Source: Rhizobium lusitanum (lineage in GTDB: Bacteria > Pseudomonadota > Alphaproteobacteria > Rhizobiales > Rhizobiaceae). Taken from it: DNA of 64,000 nt. Location: the NCBI RefSeq assembly GCF_014189535.1, contig NZ_CP050307.1:744001-808000 (forward strand). The letters run 5' to 3'. The translations under genes and the position numbers were made by a program. Shown here one piece after another: positions 37,223 through 45,411 of the stretch. The stretch's first letter is position 1. Each line of letters begins with the position of its first letter. The notes below the pieces were generated by a model. It was not told where the DNA came from. It saw only the letters and a list, made by a program, of their open reading frames with translations, and searched no databases.

Positions 37223-38302
37223 TCAAGTCACAGTCGATCGTGGTGCCGCCACCGAGCCGCGCTGGATCAGGCTGGTCTTGACGATCGTGCGCTCCACCGG
37301 CGGTTCCTTGCCGTCCAACCGGGAGATAAGCCTTTCGGCTGCCTTCTTCCCCATCTCGTAGACCGGCTGATCGACAACGGTGATCGGAGGAGCGGTGACC
37401 GTCGTCCAGTCGGCATCCAGGAAAGAGATCATCGATATATCCCGAGGGGTGGACAGGCCGAGAGATTGCAGCGACCTGAATATCCTCAACCCGACCAGGC
37501 TATCCGATGCCAGCAAGGCTGTTGGCGGGGATACTTCTTCAAGGAGACGTTTCACCACGGTATCCGTCCGCTGCTGATCCGTGGCGCCGAGCCGGACATA
37601 GTGCTCCGGGCTCTTCAATCCCGCATCCGTCAGCACGCTCAGGAAACCCTCCACCCGCTCTCGCACGGCGGAGTTGGAAATCTGCTGGCTGTCTGTAAAC
37701 GGATCACCACTGGTATCCATGGCGGATACATAGGCGATACGGCGATGTCCCGCCTCGAGCAGATGGCGCGTCGCGGATATGGCGGCATCGCGGTCATCCC
37801 CAGTCACCGAATCGACCCCAAGCTCCGGAATGCTTCTATCGAACAGGACGAGCGGCACACCGACGCGGCGAATGTCCTGTAAATGCTCCATCCGGTCGCA
37901 TCGCGCCGGGGTGACGATCAGGCCATCGACGCGCTTGCCGATGAGCAGGTCGACGGCTGATTTCTCCGCATCGAGCTCTTCACCGGAATTGGCAATGATG
38001 ACGTTGAAACCCGCCACGCGCGCAGCGTCGCTGATGCCTCGGACGGCGAGGCTGAAAAAGGCGTTCTCGATATCGCCGACGATGACGCCGATAATGCCGG
38101 ATTTCCCCGTCGTCATGCTGCGGGCAAGCTCGTTTGGCCGGTATTCCAGCTCTGTTGCCGCAGCCATCACCTGGGCGCGGATCTTATCGCTGACCACGCC
38201 ATAGCCGCCGAGAACACGGGCCGCCGTGGCCTTCGAGACCTTGGCCGCTTTTGCGACGTCGGCGACGGTGACGGAGCGTTTGGGAGGACTAAGGTTTTCC
38301 AT
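37223..38302 (-). CDS. LacI-family transcriptional regulator
   Basis: This 359-residue repressor has the N-terminal LacI helix-turn-helix (VTVADVAKAAKVSKATAARVLGG, ~10-32) and a sugar-binding-protein-like sensor domain (~70-350; GVIVGDIENAFFS near 73). It is divergent from the amino-acid-type ABC and oxidase genes. Two palindromes in the divergent region look like its operators. The effector is unknown. Confidence 0.93.
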   Translation of the reverse strand: MENLSPPKRSVTVADVAKAAKVSKATAARVLGGYGVVSDKIRAQVMAAATELEYRPNELARSMTTGKSGIIGVIVGDIENAFFSLAVRGISDAARVAGFNVIIANSGEELDAEKSAVDLLIGKRVDGLIVTPARCDRMEHLQDIRRVGVPLVLFDRSIPELGVDSVTGDDRDAAISATRHLLEAGHRRIAYVSAMDTSGDPFTDSQQISNSAVRERVEGFLSVLTDAGLKSPEHYVRLGATDQQRTDTVVKRLLEEVSPPTALLASDSLVGLRIFRSLQSLGLSTPRDISMISFLDADWTTVTAPPITVVDQPVYEMGKKAAERLISRLDGKEPPVERTIVKTSLIQRGSVAAPRSTVT

Positions 38303-38362
38303 GCGACGACGGTTACAAGAGTTGTTGACGGAAGGTCAATCTCAAGTTAACAAATATCCATT

Positions 38363-38374
38363 GAGACCGGTCTC
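38363..38374. promoter_or_regulatory. LacI-type operator 1 (GAGACCGGTCTC)
   Basis: This is a perfect 12-base palindrome with central CCGG, in the region between the LacI gene and the ABC operon. LacI-family sites typically have a central CG pair and this form. Its centre is exactly 21 bases from the centre of the second site. Confidence 0.75.
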
Positions 38375-38383
38375 TTTATGAAT

Positions 38384-38395
38384 GATACCGGTCTC
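38384..38395. promoter_or_regulatory. LacI-type operator 2 (GATACCGGTCTC)
   Basis: This second copy differs from the first at one base. The 21-base centre spacing puts both sites on the same DNA face, allowing paired dimers. It lies about 95 bases before the binding-protein start. Confidence 0.7.
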
Positions 38396-38490
38396 TTGTG
38401 CAAATCCTTCCTTTGGCGATATCAGGCAAAGGAGCGGATGATCACGTATAAAAATGCCGATAAGAGCACCCTTCAGAGCGGAGAATGAAC

Positions 38491-39318
38491 ATGAGCAAAT
38501 CTGGCATATTCGCAGCCGCCATCGCTCCTTTGCGAGCTGGCGTCCTGGCCTATCTTCTTGCAGCTGGTATCGGGTCCGCATCCGCGGCCGACAATCCCTA
38601 TAATCTGATCGATCCGCAGACCATCAGCGTCGGCACGATGGGCGATGCAAAACCCTACACGTTTGCCACGGCCGGCGGCCAGTTCACCGGCTTCGACATT
38701 GAATTGTTCCTGAATGTCGTATCGCGCATGGGCTTTGCGAAAGACAAGGTGACCTTCACCGGCCAGGAATTCTCGGCCTTGATGCCGTCCGTCGCCAATG
38801 AGCGTTTTGACGTGGCGGTCGCCGCGATCGGCACCACCGAGGCACGCAAGAAGACGGTCGATTTCTCCGATGGTTATATCGCCGGCTATCTCTCCGTCCT
38901 GACACCGAAAGCGGGCATCAAGGATGCCGATACGCTCAAGGGCAAGCGTCTTGGCGTGGTGCAAGGTACTCTGCAGGAAATCTACGCCACCAAGAACTTT
39001 GGTGGAGCGGATCTCGTAAAGTTTCCTGACAACAACTCGGCGGTCGCCGCGCTCGACAACGGCACGATCGATGCTCATTTCCTCGATTACGAAGCAGCCA
39101 AGCAATATGGCGAGCGCTATCCGGCGCTGAAGATCGCCGTGAATATCCCATCCTTCGATGCACCGGCGGGCTTCGTGATCAAAAAGGGAAATGATGCCTT
39201 CCGCACCGCACTGAATACTGCGCTTCATGCGGCGATGCAGGACGGTACCTGGAAGACGCTGTATGAAAAGTGGTTTCCGGGTTCACCGATGCCGGAACAA
39301 TATCTACCCAAGAAGTAA
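38491..39318 (+). CDS. Amino-acid-type ABC periplasmic binding protein
   Basis: This 275-residue SBP family 3 protein has a signal peptide cleaved near ASAA (about residue 34 from the ATG at 38491). That ATG has GGAG eight bases before it; an ATG six bases upstream is too close to it. The family-3 fold shows [36 protein letters not shown] and [11 protein letters not shown]. It delivers a small amino-acid-like ligand to the fused transporter encoded next. Confidence 0.9.
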   Translation: MSKSGIFAAAIAPLRAGVLAYLLAAGIGSASAADNPYNLIDPQTISVGTMGDAKPYTFATAGGQFTGFDIELFLNVVSRMGFAKDKVTFTGQEFSALMPSVANERFDVAVAAIGTTEARKKTVDFSDGYIAGYLSVLTPKAGIKDADTLKGKRLGVVQGTLQEIYATKNFGGADLVKFPDNNSAVAALDNGTIDAHFLDYEAAKQYGERYPALKIAVNIPSFDAPAGFVIKKGNDAFRTALNTALHAAMQDGTWKTLYEKWFPGSPMPEQYLPKK

Positions 39319-39422
39319 CGCTTCGAGCTGCCCGCGCTTGCCGGGCGGCTCCTCCACGGCATTGCCGATATTCGGCCGGACGGCTGCATACGTATGCCCT
39401 GCAAGAACTTATGGGGAATGGA

Positions 39423-40943
39423 ATGAATTGGCTTGAAAATCTCCGCCGCAGCTTCCTGGATTGGGATGCCATGGCGGAAGTGCTGCCGAGCATGATCACC
39501 GTTGGCCTGAAGAACACGCTGATCCTGGCCGCTGCCTCGACGGTGCTTGGTGTCATCATCGGGATGGTACTGGCCGTCATGGGCATCTCGCAATCACGCT
39601 GGTTGCGTCTGCCGGCGCGGATCTACACCGATATCTTCCGGGGTTTGCCGGCGATCGTGACGATCCTGATCATCGGCCAGGGCTTTGCCCGTATCGGACG
39701 CGAACTGTTCGGCCCCTCGCCATTTCCGCTCGGCATCATCGCGCTCAGCCTGATCGCTGGCGCCTATATCGGCGAGATCTTCCGTTCCGGCATTCAAAGC
39801 GTCGAGCGCGGCCAGATGGAAGCCTGCCGTGCGCTCAGCATGAGTTACGGGCAGGGAATGCGGCTGATCGTCATACCGCAAGGCGTGCGGCGCGTCCTGC
39901 CGGCGCTCGTCAATCAGTTCATCGGCAACGTCAAGGATTCGAGTCTTGTCTATTTCCTAGGGTTGCTTGCCTCGGAACGCGAGATTTTCCGCGTCGGCCA
40001 GGATCAGGCCGTGGTGACGGGAAACCTGTCGCCCCTGCTGCTTGCCGGCGTGTTCTATCTCGTCATCACCGTGCCGCTCACCCATTTCGTCAACTATATC
40101 GACACGAGGCTGCGGCTTGGAAGACAAGGTCGTGGCTCGGGGGCCGCAAGCGGTCTCGTTGAGGTGGGCGAATTGCGGGCTGCTTCCAATACCACCATTG
40201 GCAGCGAACCACGCTTCAAGGCGGGCGCCCTCAAGGTTCGCGATCTCAGCATGGCCTATGGCGATCTCGATGTGCTGAAGGGCGTTGATCTCGATATCGC
40301 TCCGGGGACGGTGACCTGCATCATCGGCCCGTCGGGTTCCGGCAAGTCTACGCTTCTACGGTGCCTGAACCGACTGGTCGAACCAAAGCGCGGCGACATT
40401 CTGCTTGATGGCGAGAGTATTCTGACAATGAAGCCGGAGAGCCTGCGTCGGCGCGTCGGCATGGTATTCCAGCACTTCAACCTCTTTCCCGATCACACCG
40501 CGCTCGAAAACGTCATGTTGTCGCTGATGAAGATCAAGAAGATGCCCAGAGCCGAGGCGCGGCGGATCGCTGAAGCTCGCCTTGCCGAAGTCGGTCTCGC
40601 CGAACGTAAGGATCATCGGCCGGCGGGCCTGTCGGGCGGGCAGCAGCAGCGTGTCGCCATCGCCCGCGCGCTGGCAATGGATCCCGAGGTCATCCTGTTC
40701 GATGAAGTAACGAGCGCGCTCGATCCGGAGCTGGTCAAGGGCGTTCTTGACCTGATGGCGAACCTTGGACAGCAAGGCATGACGATGGCCGTCGTGACCC
40801 ACGAGATGGGTTTTGCCCGCAGGGTTGCCGATCAGGTCGTGTTCATGGATGAAGGCCGTATCATTGAAGCAGGTTCGCCGCAGCAAATTTTCGACAGTCC
40901 GCAAAGCGAGCGGTTAAAGCGCTTCCTCGCGGAAGTTCTTTGA
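39423..40943 (+). CDS. Amino-acid-type ABC transporter, permease fused to ATPase
   Basis: This is a 506-residue fusion. Residues ~1-235 form a HisM/GlnP-type permease (GLPAIVTILIIGQ; ACRALSMSYGQGMRLIVIPQGVR as ATPase-contact loop) and ~260-506 a GlnQ-type ATPase (Walker A GPSGSGKST, signature LSGGQQQR, Walker B EVILFDEVTSALD with Val in place of the usual Pro). The start ATG at 39423 has GGGGAATGG upstream. Two copies would give a complete transporter without a separate partner. It lies 104 bases after the binding protein gene. Confidence 0.9.
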   Translation: MNWLENLRRSFLDWDAMAEVLPSMITVGLKNTLILAAASTVLGVIIGMVLAVMGISQSRWLRLPARIYTDIFRGLPAIVTILIIGQGFARIGRELFGPSPFPLGIIALSLIAGAYIGEIFRSGIQSVERGQMEACRALSMSYGQGMRLIVIPQGVRRVLPALVNQFIGNVKDSSLVYFLGLLASEREIFRVGQDQAVVTGNLSPLLLAGVFYLVITVPLTHFVNYIDTRLRLGRQGRGSGAASGLVEVGELRAASNTTIGSEPRFKAGALKVRDLSMAYGDLDVLKGVDLDIAPGTVTCIIGPSGSGKSTLLRCLNRLVEPKRGDILLDGESILTMKPESLRRRVGMVFQHFNLFPDHTALENVMLSLMKIKKMPRAEARRIAEARLAEVGLAERKDHRPAGLSGGQQQRVAIARALAMDPEVILFDEVTSALDPELVKGVLDLMANLGQQGMTMAVVTHEMGFARRVADQVVFMDEGRIIEAGSPQQIFDSPQSERLKRFLAEVL

Positions 40944-41004
40944 TGCCGCTCGACCATCACGGATTTTCACAACCAGACAACGTCAATAGATAAGGTTATC
41001 CAAC

Positions 41005-42132
41005 ATGCATGCTTTCACTCAGCCTTCGAAGGTCATCGTCGTTGGCGGCGGGATTTTCGGGGTCTCGACAGCGCTTCATCTGGCGCGGCTCGGTGTTCGC
41101 ACCATCATCATCAATGACGGTCCGCTGGCGAACGGCGCCTCCGGCCGTTCGCTCGCCTGGCTCAATTCGGCGCGTAAGCGCTCGGATGCCTATCATCGGC
41201 TGCGTTTGGCCGGTATCGACCGCTATCGGACGCTGGCCGCCAAATATCCGGATGCGCGGTGGCTGCGGTTCGACGGCGGCTTGACCTGGGATGCGGACAA
41301 CGACCGCAACGAGATTGCCGAGGTCTTCGAATATGAGCGCAATCTCGGCTACCACGCTCTACTGCTCACCCCGTCGAAGATTGCGGAGACGACGCCGGGC
41401 GTCGATGCCAGCACAGTGACGCCACAGGGCGGCAAGTTCAATCCCGGCGAGGGCTGGGTCGACCTGCCGTCGCTGATCGGTGTTCTCGCCGAGGAATTCA
41501 AGGCGCTGGGCGGCGAGATCGTCACTGAAGCCGGACGCGCGACCGTCAATGTCGAAGACGGCCGGGCTCGTGGCGTGTCGACGTCGAACGGCGTCCGCTG
41601 GGACGCCGATGCCGTCCTGCTCGCAGCCGGCGGCGCGGTGCCCGCGATCGTTGCCGAGGCGGGCCAGCACATTGCCGACGGAACGCCGATTGCGCTTCTC
41701 GTCAGGACAAAGCCGATCAAGCATCCATTGAAAGCCGTTTTGAACACGCCGCGTGTTGCTGTTCGACCGACGCCCGATGGCGGCTTTGCGCTCGATTCCG
41801 CCTGGTCTGAGGAGGAAGTCGGCGTTAATGCGGACGGAAGCTACGAGATCAAGCCTTCCACGCTCGAAGGCCTGCTTCGCGAAGCGTCGCAGGTGCTCGA
41901 GGGCAACCCGGTGCTCGAACTGGCGGATTATGGCGTCGGACCGAAACCTATTCCGGGCGACGGCGACCCGGTCTTCGGAGAGTTGCAGTCCATCCCCGGC
42001 TACTTCGTCGCTTTCAGCCACAGCGGCGCGACGCTTGGTCTGATCGCCGGCGAGTTGCTCGCCGATGAGATTGCTACCGGAAAGCGCCATCCGCTGCTGG
42101 CCAATTTCCGGCCGGAGCGTTTTTCGAAGTAG
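41005..42132 (+). CDS. FAD-dependent oxidoreductase (D-amino-acid-oxidase family)
   Basis: This 375-residue flavoenzyme has the N-terminal FAD-binding fold (VIVVGGGIFGVSTALHLARLG, ~9-29), the DAO-family segment NGASGRSLAWLNSARK near 43 and the C-terminal FSHSGATLGLIAGELLADE near 342. It would oxidise a secondary or primary amine, probably the ligand imported by the preceding ABC system or a product of it. It is the last gene of the LacI-controlled set. The precise substrate is unknown; opine-like or N-methyl amino acids are possible. Confidence 0.85.
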   Translation: MHAFTQPSKVIVVGGGIFGVSTALHLARLGVRTIIINDGPLANGASGRSLAWLNSARKRSDAYHRLRLAGIDRYRTLAAKYPDARWLRFDGGLTWDADNDRNEIAEVFEYERNLGYHALLLTPSKIAETTPGVDASTVTPQGGKFNPGEGWVDLPSLIGVLAEEFKALGGEIVTEAGRATVNVEDGRARGVSTSNGVRWDADAVLLAAGGAVPAIVAEAGQHIADGTPIALLVRTKPIKHPLKAVLNTPRVAVRPTPDGGFALDSAWSEEEVGVNADGSYEIKPSTLEGLLREASQVLEGNPVLELADYGVGPKPIPGDGDPVFGELQSIPGYFVAFSHSGATLGLIAGELLADEIATGKRHPLLANFRPERFSK

Positions 42133-42152
42133 TTCATATAAGGTGGTATGGA

Positions 42153-42171
42153 CCCCGCTGTTTCGGCGGGG
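42153..42171. terminator. Short GC hairpin between convergent genes
   Basis: CCCCGC and GCGGGG pair around a 7-base loop, in the 46-base gap between the oxidoreductase and the convergent small membrane gene. There is no clear T run on either strand, so terminator activity is uncertain. Confidence 0.4.
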
Positions 42172-42178
42172 ACTTCGC

Positions 42179-42529
42179 TCAGTGGATCGAGCCGAGCAGA
42201 ACGGGGATCGAGGCGAGATTGTCGACGAGAACCGTCACGGCATAGCAGGCGACAAGCAAATGCGCTGAAAAGGTCAGCACCGGCCGCCAGTCCTTGGCGG
42301 CCGAAGCCCGTTTGTAGGGCGGGGCGGCGCTCCTCCCGGTTTCAATGGGGATGTTCTCGAAGGTCTTTGCTCCGAACGCCAGCAAGCAGAGAATGTTGAA
42401 AATGATGAACTGGCGAGCGCCAGCGCCGATGAGGCAAAACATCCCGTCGCAGCCAAGACAGCCCGCCCAAAGATAGATGCGCCCCTGCGTCCCGAGTTGG
42501 CGCCTAACACCCGTCAGCCCATTCAGCAT
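42179..42529 (-). CDS. Hypothetical small membrane protein
   Basis: The 116-residue reading frame has two hydrophobic stretches (about residues 25-48, GMFCLIGAGARQFIIFNILCL, and 81-112) separated by a polar loop. An N-terminal CLGCDG pair of cysteines lies just before the first helix. I do not recognise a family. The frame is open further upstream (ATG at 42631 or 42640), but no start has a good ribosome-binding site. It is divergent from the gene at 42780. Confidence 0.4.
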   Translation of the reverse strand: MLNGLTGVRRQLGTQGRIYLWAGCLGCDGMFCLIGAGARQFIIFNILCLLAFGAKTFENIPIETGRSAAPPYKRASAAKDWRPVLTFSAHLLVACYAVTVLVDNLASIPVLLGSIH

Positions 42530-42779
42530 GTATTCCGGATCGTTTGATCCTGCATTGCGGGTTTGTTTCACATCTGGTCTCCGTGCCCGAATCCGGGTGG
42601 ACACAAGGAAACCAGCTTTTGCGCGCGACATGTGTTGCATTGTATTGCGGCGTGTTTTTTTAGTTTGCTGCGGATAAGCCGCTATGGCGCGTTCCCGCCG
42701 TAACAAAACGTAACAAGATAAAACATTGCATTACATCGGAATCGCTATGTTGGCTCGTATTCCAACAAGAGGTCCCCGG

Positions 42780-43142
42780 ATGCTTTCTGATTCGCTTTCA
42801 TCCCATCGTCGGACGGACGTCCTGATATGTCTCGACAATCCTCAGGCCGCCACGAGCATCGGCTCGGTTCTGTCCGCACGAGGACTGTCGGTCGCAGCGA
42901 TCTCGATGTCGGGAATGCAGAGCGAGTTCGACCCGAATGGCTGCCGTGTCGTGATAACGCATACGGCGATGATCGGTCAGGTGCGGACCCGTTTGAAGCT
43001 GCCGATCGTCAATGTCGAGGCTTTCATCTTTGAACGGCAGGACGGTTCTGACGCTGGTTCGCCAAAGCAATTTGACGGCACCGCCTTCGTGAAGCGCGTT
43101 CTGTCGGTCATGAGCGACGCTGAAAGACGGGCACCACAATAA
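42780..43142 (+). CDS. Hypothetical protein, possible degenerate receiver-like domain, coupled to DoxX gene
   Basis: This 120-residue protein is predicted cytoplasmic. The pattern TDVLICLDNPQAATSIGSVL, SARGLSVAAIS, CRVVITHTA and LPIVNVEAF alternates strand and helix like a CheY-type domain. The place of the phosphoacceptor aspartate has Thr or His (VVITHTA), so phosphorylation is not expected. AGAGG lies seven bases before ATG 42780. Its stop overlaps the start of the DoxX-like gene (TAATG), so the two are co-translated. Function unknown. Confidence 0.6.
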   Translation: MLSDSLSSHRRTDVLICLDNPQAATSIGSVLSARGLSVAAISMSGMQSEFDPNGCRVVITHTAMIGQVRTRLKLPIVNVEAFIFERQDGSDAGSPKQFDGTAFVKRVLSVMSDAERRAPQ

Positions 43143-43588
43143 TGAGCACCGGTCGCCAACATGCGGAAACATCCGAAGGCATTTCCGTTCAGCCCCTGGC
43201 GGAACTGAGAGTTGCTGTCGTTTGGTTTCTGGAGGCCTCCGTTGCGGTGATCTTCGGCCTGTCGGGTGTCTTGAAGATATCGAAGCCGATCGAATATCTC
43301 GGCAGTCTTGGCATGGATTCCGTGATGACGCTGCCTGAATGGGCCGTTCGTGTTATTGGCTTCGCTGAACTGCTTTCGGCTGGCGCCTTGCTGGTGCCGG
43401 CCATGCTCGGTGTGCTTGTTGCGCTTGCGCCCCTTGCCTGCGTCGCGCTTCTGGTCGTGCAGGCCCTTGCCATCATCCTTGAGCTTTCGCTTGCCCACGG
43501 CGATTACGCGCTGACCATAAACATCGTCCTGCTCGGCTGCCTGACAGTGATCTCGTGGCACCGCTTTCAGCCATCTACGAAGTCTTGA
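43142..43588 (+). CDS. DoxX-family membrane protein
   Basis: This 148-residue protein has four predicted helices after a polar ~25-residue N-terminus. FGLSGVLKISKPIEYLGSLGM near residue 38 and RVIGFAELLSAGALL near 75 fit the DoxX/DoxD family of small inner-membrane proteins. Some members take part in redox or thiosulfate metabolism, but no function is assigned here. It shares one base with the preceding gene. Confidence 0.75.
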   Translation: MSTGRQHAETSEGISVQPLAELRVAVVWFLEASVAVIFGLSGVLKISKPIEYLGSLGMDSVMTLPEWAVRVIGFAELLSAGALLVPAMLGVLVALAPLACVALLVVQALAIILELSLAHGDYALTINIVLLGCLTVISWHRFQPSTKS

Positions 43589-43689
43589 GCGCCGCTGTTC
43601 GAAACATCATTTCCATCATGGCAGCCGCATCTGAGTGATCCGTTGAGGCGCTTGGGATGCTGCTCGGCACCCTCCTTTTGAACTTCAGT

Positions 43690-44337
43690 TTACGGTTGCG
43701 ATGAGAAGAAGCCATGGAAGCAGGCGACGATGACAGTTGCCGAGGCGGCGCCAGGATCGACGTGACCCAGGGCGCGCTCGCCGAGCCTTGAGGAGCGCCC
43801 CTTCGTGGCCACCATATCTTTCGTTGCCAGCATCCCGGCTTCCGCTGCTGCCAGTGCTGCGGAAAAGCATTCTTCGAGGGGCATACCCTGTTCCCGAGCA
43901 GCCTGGCAGGCGGCGGCAGCAGGTGTCCAGGCGTCGACCATGGTCTTCTCCCCGACCTCGGCTTTGCCGCGATCCTGAATTCCCTTGGCAATCGCCGCGA
44001 AGGCAGCGACCATGTCGTCGGCGGTGAGCGACGGTTTGCCCTTGACTGCGGCTCCCGCGCGCATCAGGCCGGTTGCGTAAAGCGGTCCTGAGGAGGCGCC
44101 GACTGCGTTCAGGAAAGCCTTGGCTGCGGTGTTGAAGACCAGGGTGGGGTCTGCCGTTGCCGGATCCAGTTCGGCTGTTGCCTTTGCGGCTGCCGAAAAG
44201 CCGAGTTCCATGGCGATCCCGTGATCGGCATCGCCGATCGCGCCATCAAGCTCGCAAAGCCGGTCCCTTTCGCGCGTCATGGCCTGCGCAATGAGGGCGA
44301 TGAGAGATTTCAAATCGTCGGCCGTGATCGTCGTCAT
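43690..44337 (-). CDS. dhaL: Dihydroxyacetone-kinase-type subunit L (DhaL)
   Basis: This 215-residue all-helical ADP/ATP-binding subunit has the magnesium-binding aspartates in IGDADHGIAM near residue 33 and nucleotide-loop segments ASSGPLYATGLMRAG near 78 and HVDPGAASATV near 195. Its start overlaps the DhaK stop by one base. No DhaM gene is nearby, so ATP rather than a phosphotransferase protein would be the donor. It ends the D-apiose gene run; the sugar phosphorylated may be dihydroxyacetone or a tetrulose such as erythrulose. Confidence 0.85.
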   Translation of the reverse strand: MTTITADDLKSLIALIAQAMTRERDRLCELDGAIGDADHGIAMELGFSAAAKATAELDPATADPTLVFNTAAKAFLNAVGASSGPLYATGLMRAGAAVKGKPSLTADDMVAAFAAIAKGIQDRGKAEVGEKTMVDAWTPAAAACQAAREQGMPLEECFSAALAAAEAGMLATKDMVATKGRSSRLGERALGHVDPGAASATVIVACFHGFFSSQP

Positions 44338-45353
44338 CAGAGTACCTCGCCGGAACGGAACATCGCGCAGTCGCAGGGGTGGTCGATCAGCCGCTGCAAT
44401 TCATCATCCAGATGCATCAGCGTGATCGAAGCGCCGGCCATTTCCAGCGACGTACAATAGTTCCCAACCAGCGACAGGTGGATATCCACGCCCAGCGTGT
44501 CGAGCGTCATCTTGACCTTGCGCATGATGATGTAGAGTTCCATCAGCGGCGTCGATCCGAGCGAATTGATCAGTACGGCCACGCGGTCGCCTTGCTTGGG
44601 CTGCATCTCGCCGAGGATCCTGTCGAGCAGTTCTGTGGTCACCTGATCGGCGGGTTTCAGCGGGCCACGGGCAACGCCGGGCTCGCCGTGAATGCCCATG
44701 CCGATCTCCATCTCGTCGTCGCCGAGCTGGAAGTTCGGCTTCAGCGTCTGCGGCAGGGAGCAGGGCGCGAGTGCAACGCCCATCGTATAGGTGCGGTCAT
44801 TCGCCCATCGCGCGACCCGCTCCACCTCGTCCAGGCTGTACATCAGATCACAGGCGGCACCGGCGGCCTTGAAGACAAAGACGTTGCCGGCGACGCCGCG
44901 CCGACGGTCCCGCTGATCGATGGGGGCGGAGGCGACGTCGTCGGTTGTCAGCACGGTGCGGACCTCGATGTCATCCATGGTGAGCATTTCGGCTGCCATG
45001 TCGAAATTCATGACATCGCCGGCATAATTGCCGTAGGCGAACAGGACGCCGGCACCATTGTTGACCGCCTTGGCGCATTCGATGATCGGGTCCGGCGGCG
45101 GCGAGGCAAACACATTTCCAACCGCTGCCGCGTCGGCGAGCCCCTTGCCGACGAAACCCAGGAAGCTCGGCTCGTGCCCGGAGCCGCCGCCGATGACGAG
45201 GCCGACCTTGCCCGCGCGCGGGCCATGCTTTGCCACGATTGATCGCGGCGATCCCTCAATGGCGCGAAGGTGGTTGGGATGAGCCGCCAGCACGCCGACC
45301 AGCATTTCGTCCGCGGCCGCCGCACCGTCATTGATAAGCTTCTTCGTCTTCAC
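44337..45353 (-). CDS. dhaK: Dihydroxyacetone-kinase-type subunit K (DhaK), substrate-binding
   Basis: This 338-residue subunit covalently holds the keto-sugar on His222 (GMGIHGEPG) and has GGGSGHEPSFLGFVGKG at 55-71. The start chosen is GTG at 45353, which has GGGAGGA six bases before it and gives the usual N-terminus MKTKKLIND; an ATG at 45371 lacks a site. It lies 58 bases after the lactonase gene. Kinases of this family also phosphorylate L-erythrulose in apiose and erythritol pathways, so the substrate is open. Confidence 0.87.
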   Translation of the reverse strand: MKTKKLINDGAAAADEMLVGVLAAHPNHLRAIEGSPRSIVAKHGPRAGKVGLVIGGGSGHEPSFLGFVGKGLADAAAVGNVFASPPPDPIIECAKAVNNGAGVLFAYGNYAGDVMNFDMAAEMLTMDDIEVRTVLTTDDVASAPIDQRDRRRGVAGNVFVFKAAGAACDLMYSLDEVERVARWANDRTYTMGVALAPCSLPQTLKPNFQLGDDEMEIGMGIHGEPGVARGPLKPADQVTTELLDRILGEMQPKQGDRVAVLINSLGSTPLMELYIIMRKVKMTLDTLGVDIHLSLVGNYCTSLEMAGASITLMHLDDELQRLIDHPCDCAMFRSGEVL

Positions 45354-45411
45354 GCCAGTCCTCCCGAGCATTGCGATTCTGAAGACTAAGATGCGCGTCT
45401 CGCGGGCTAGG

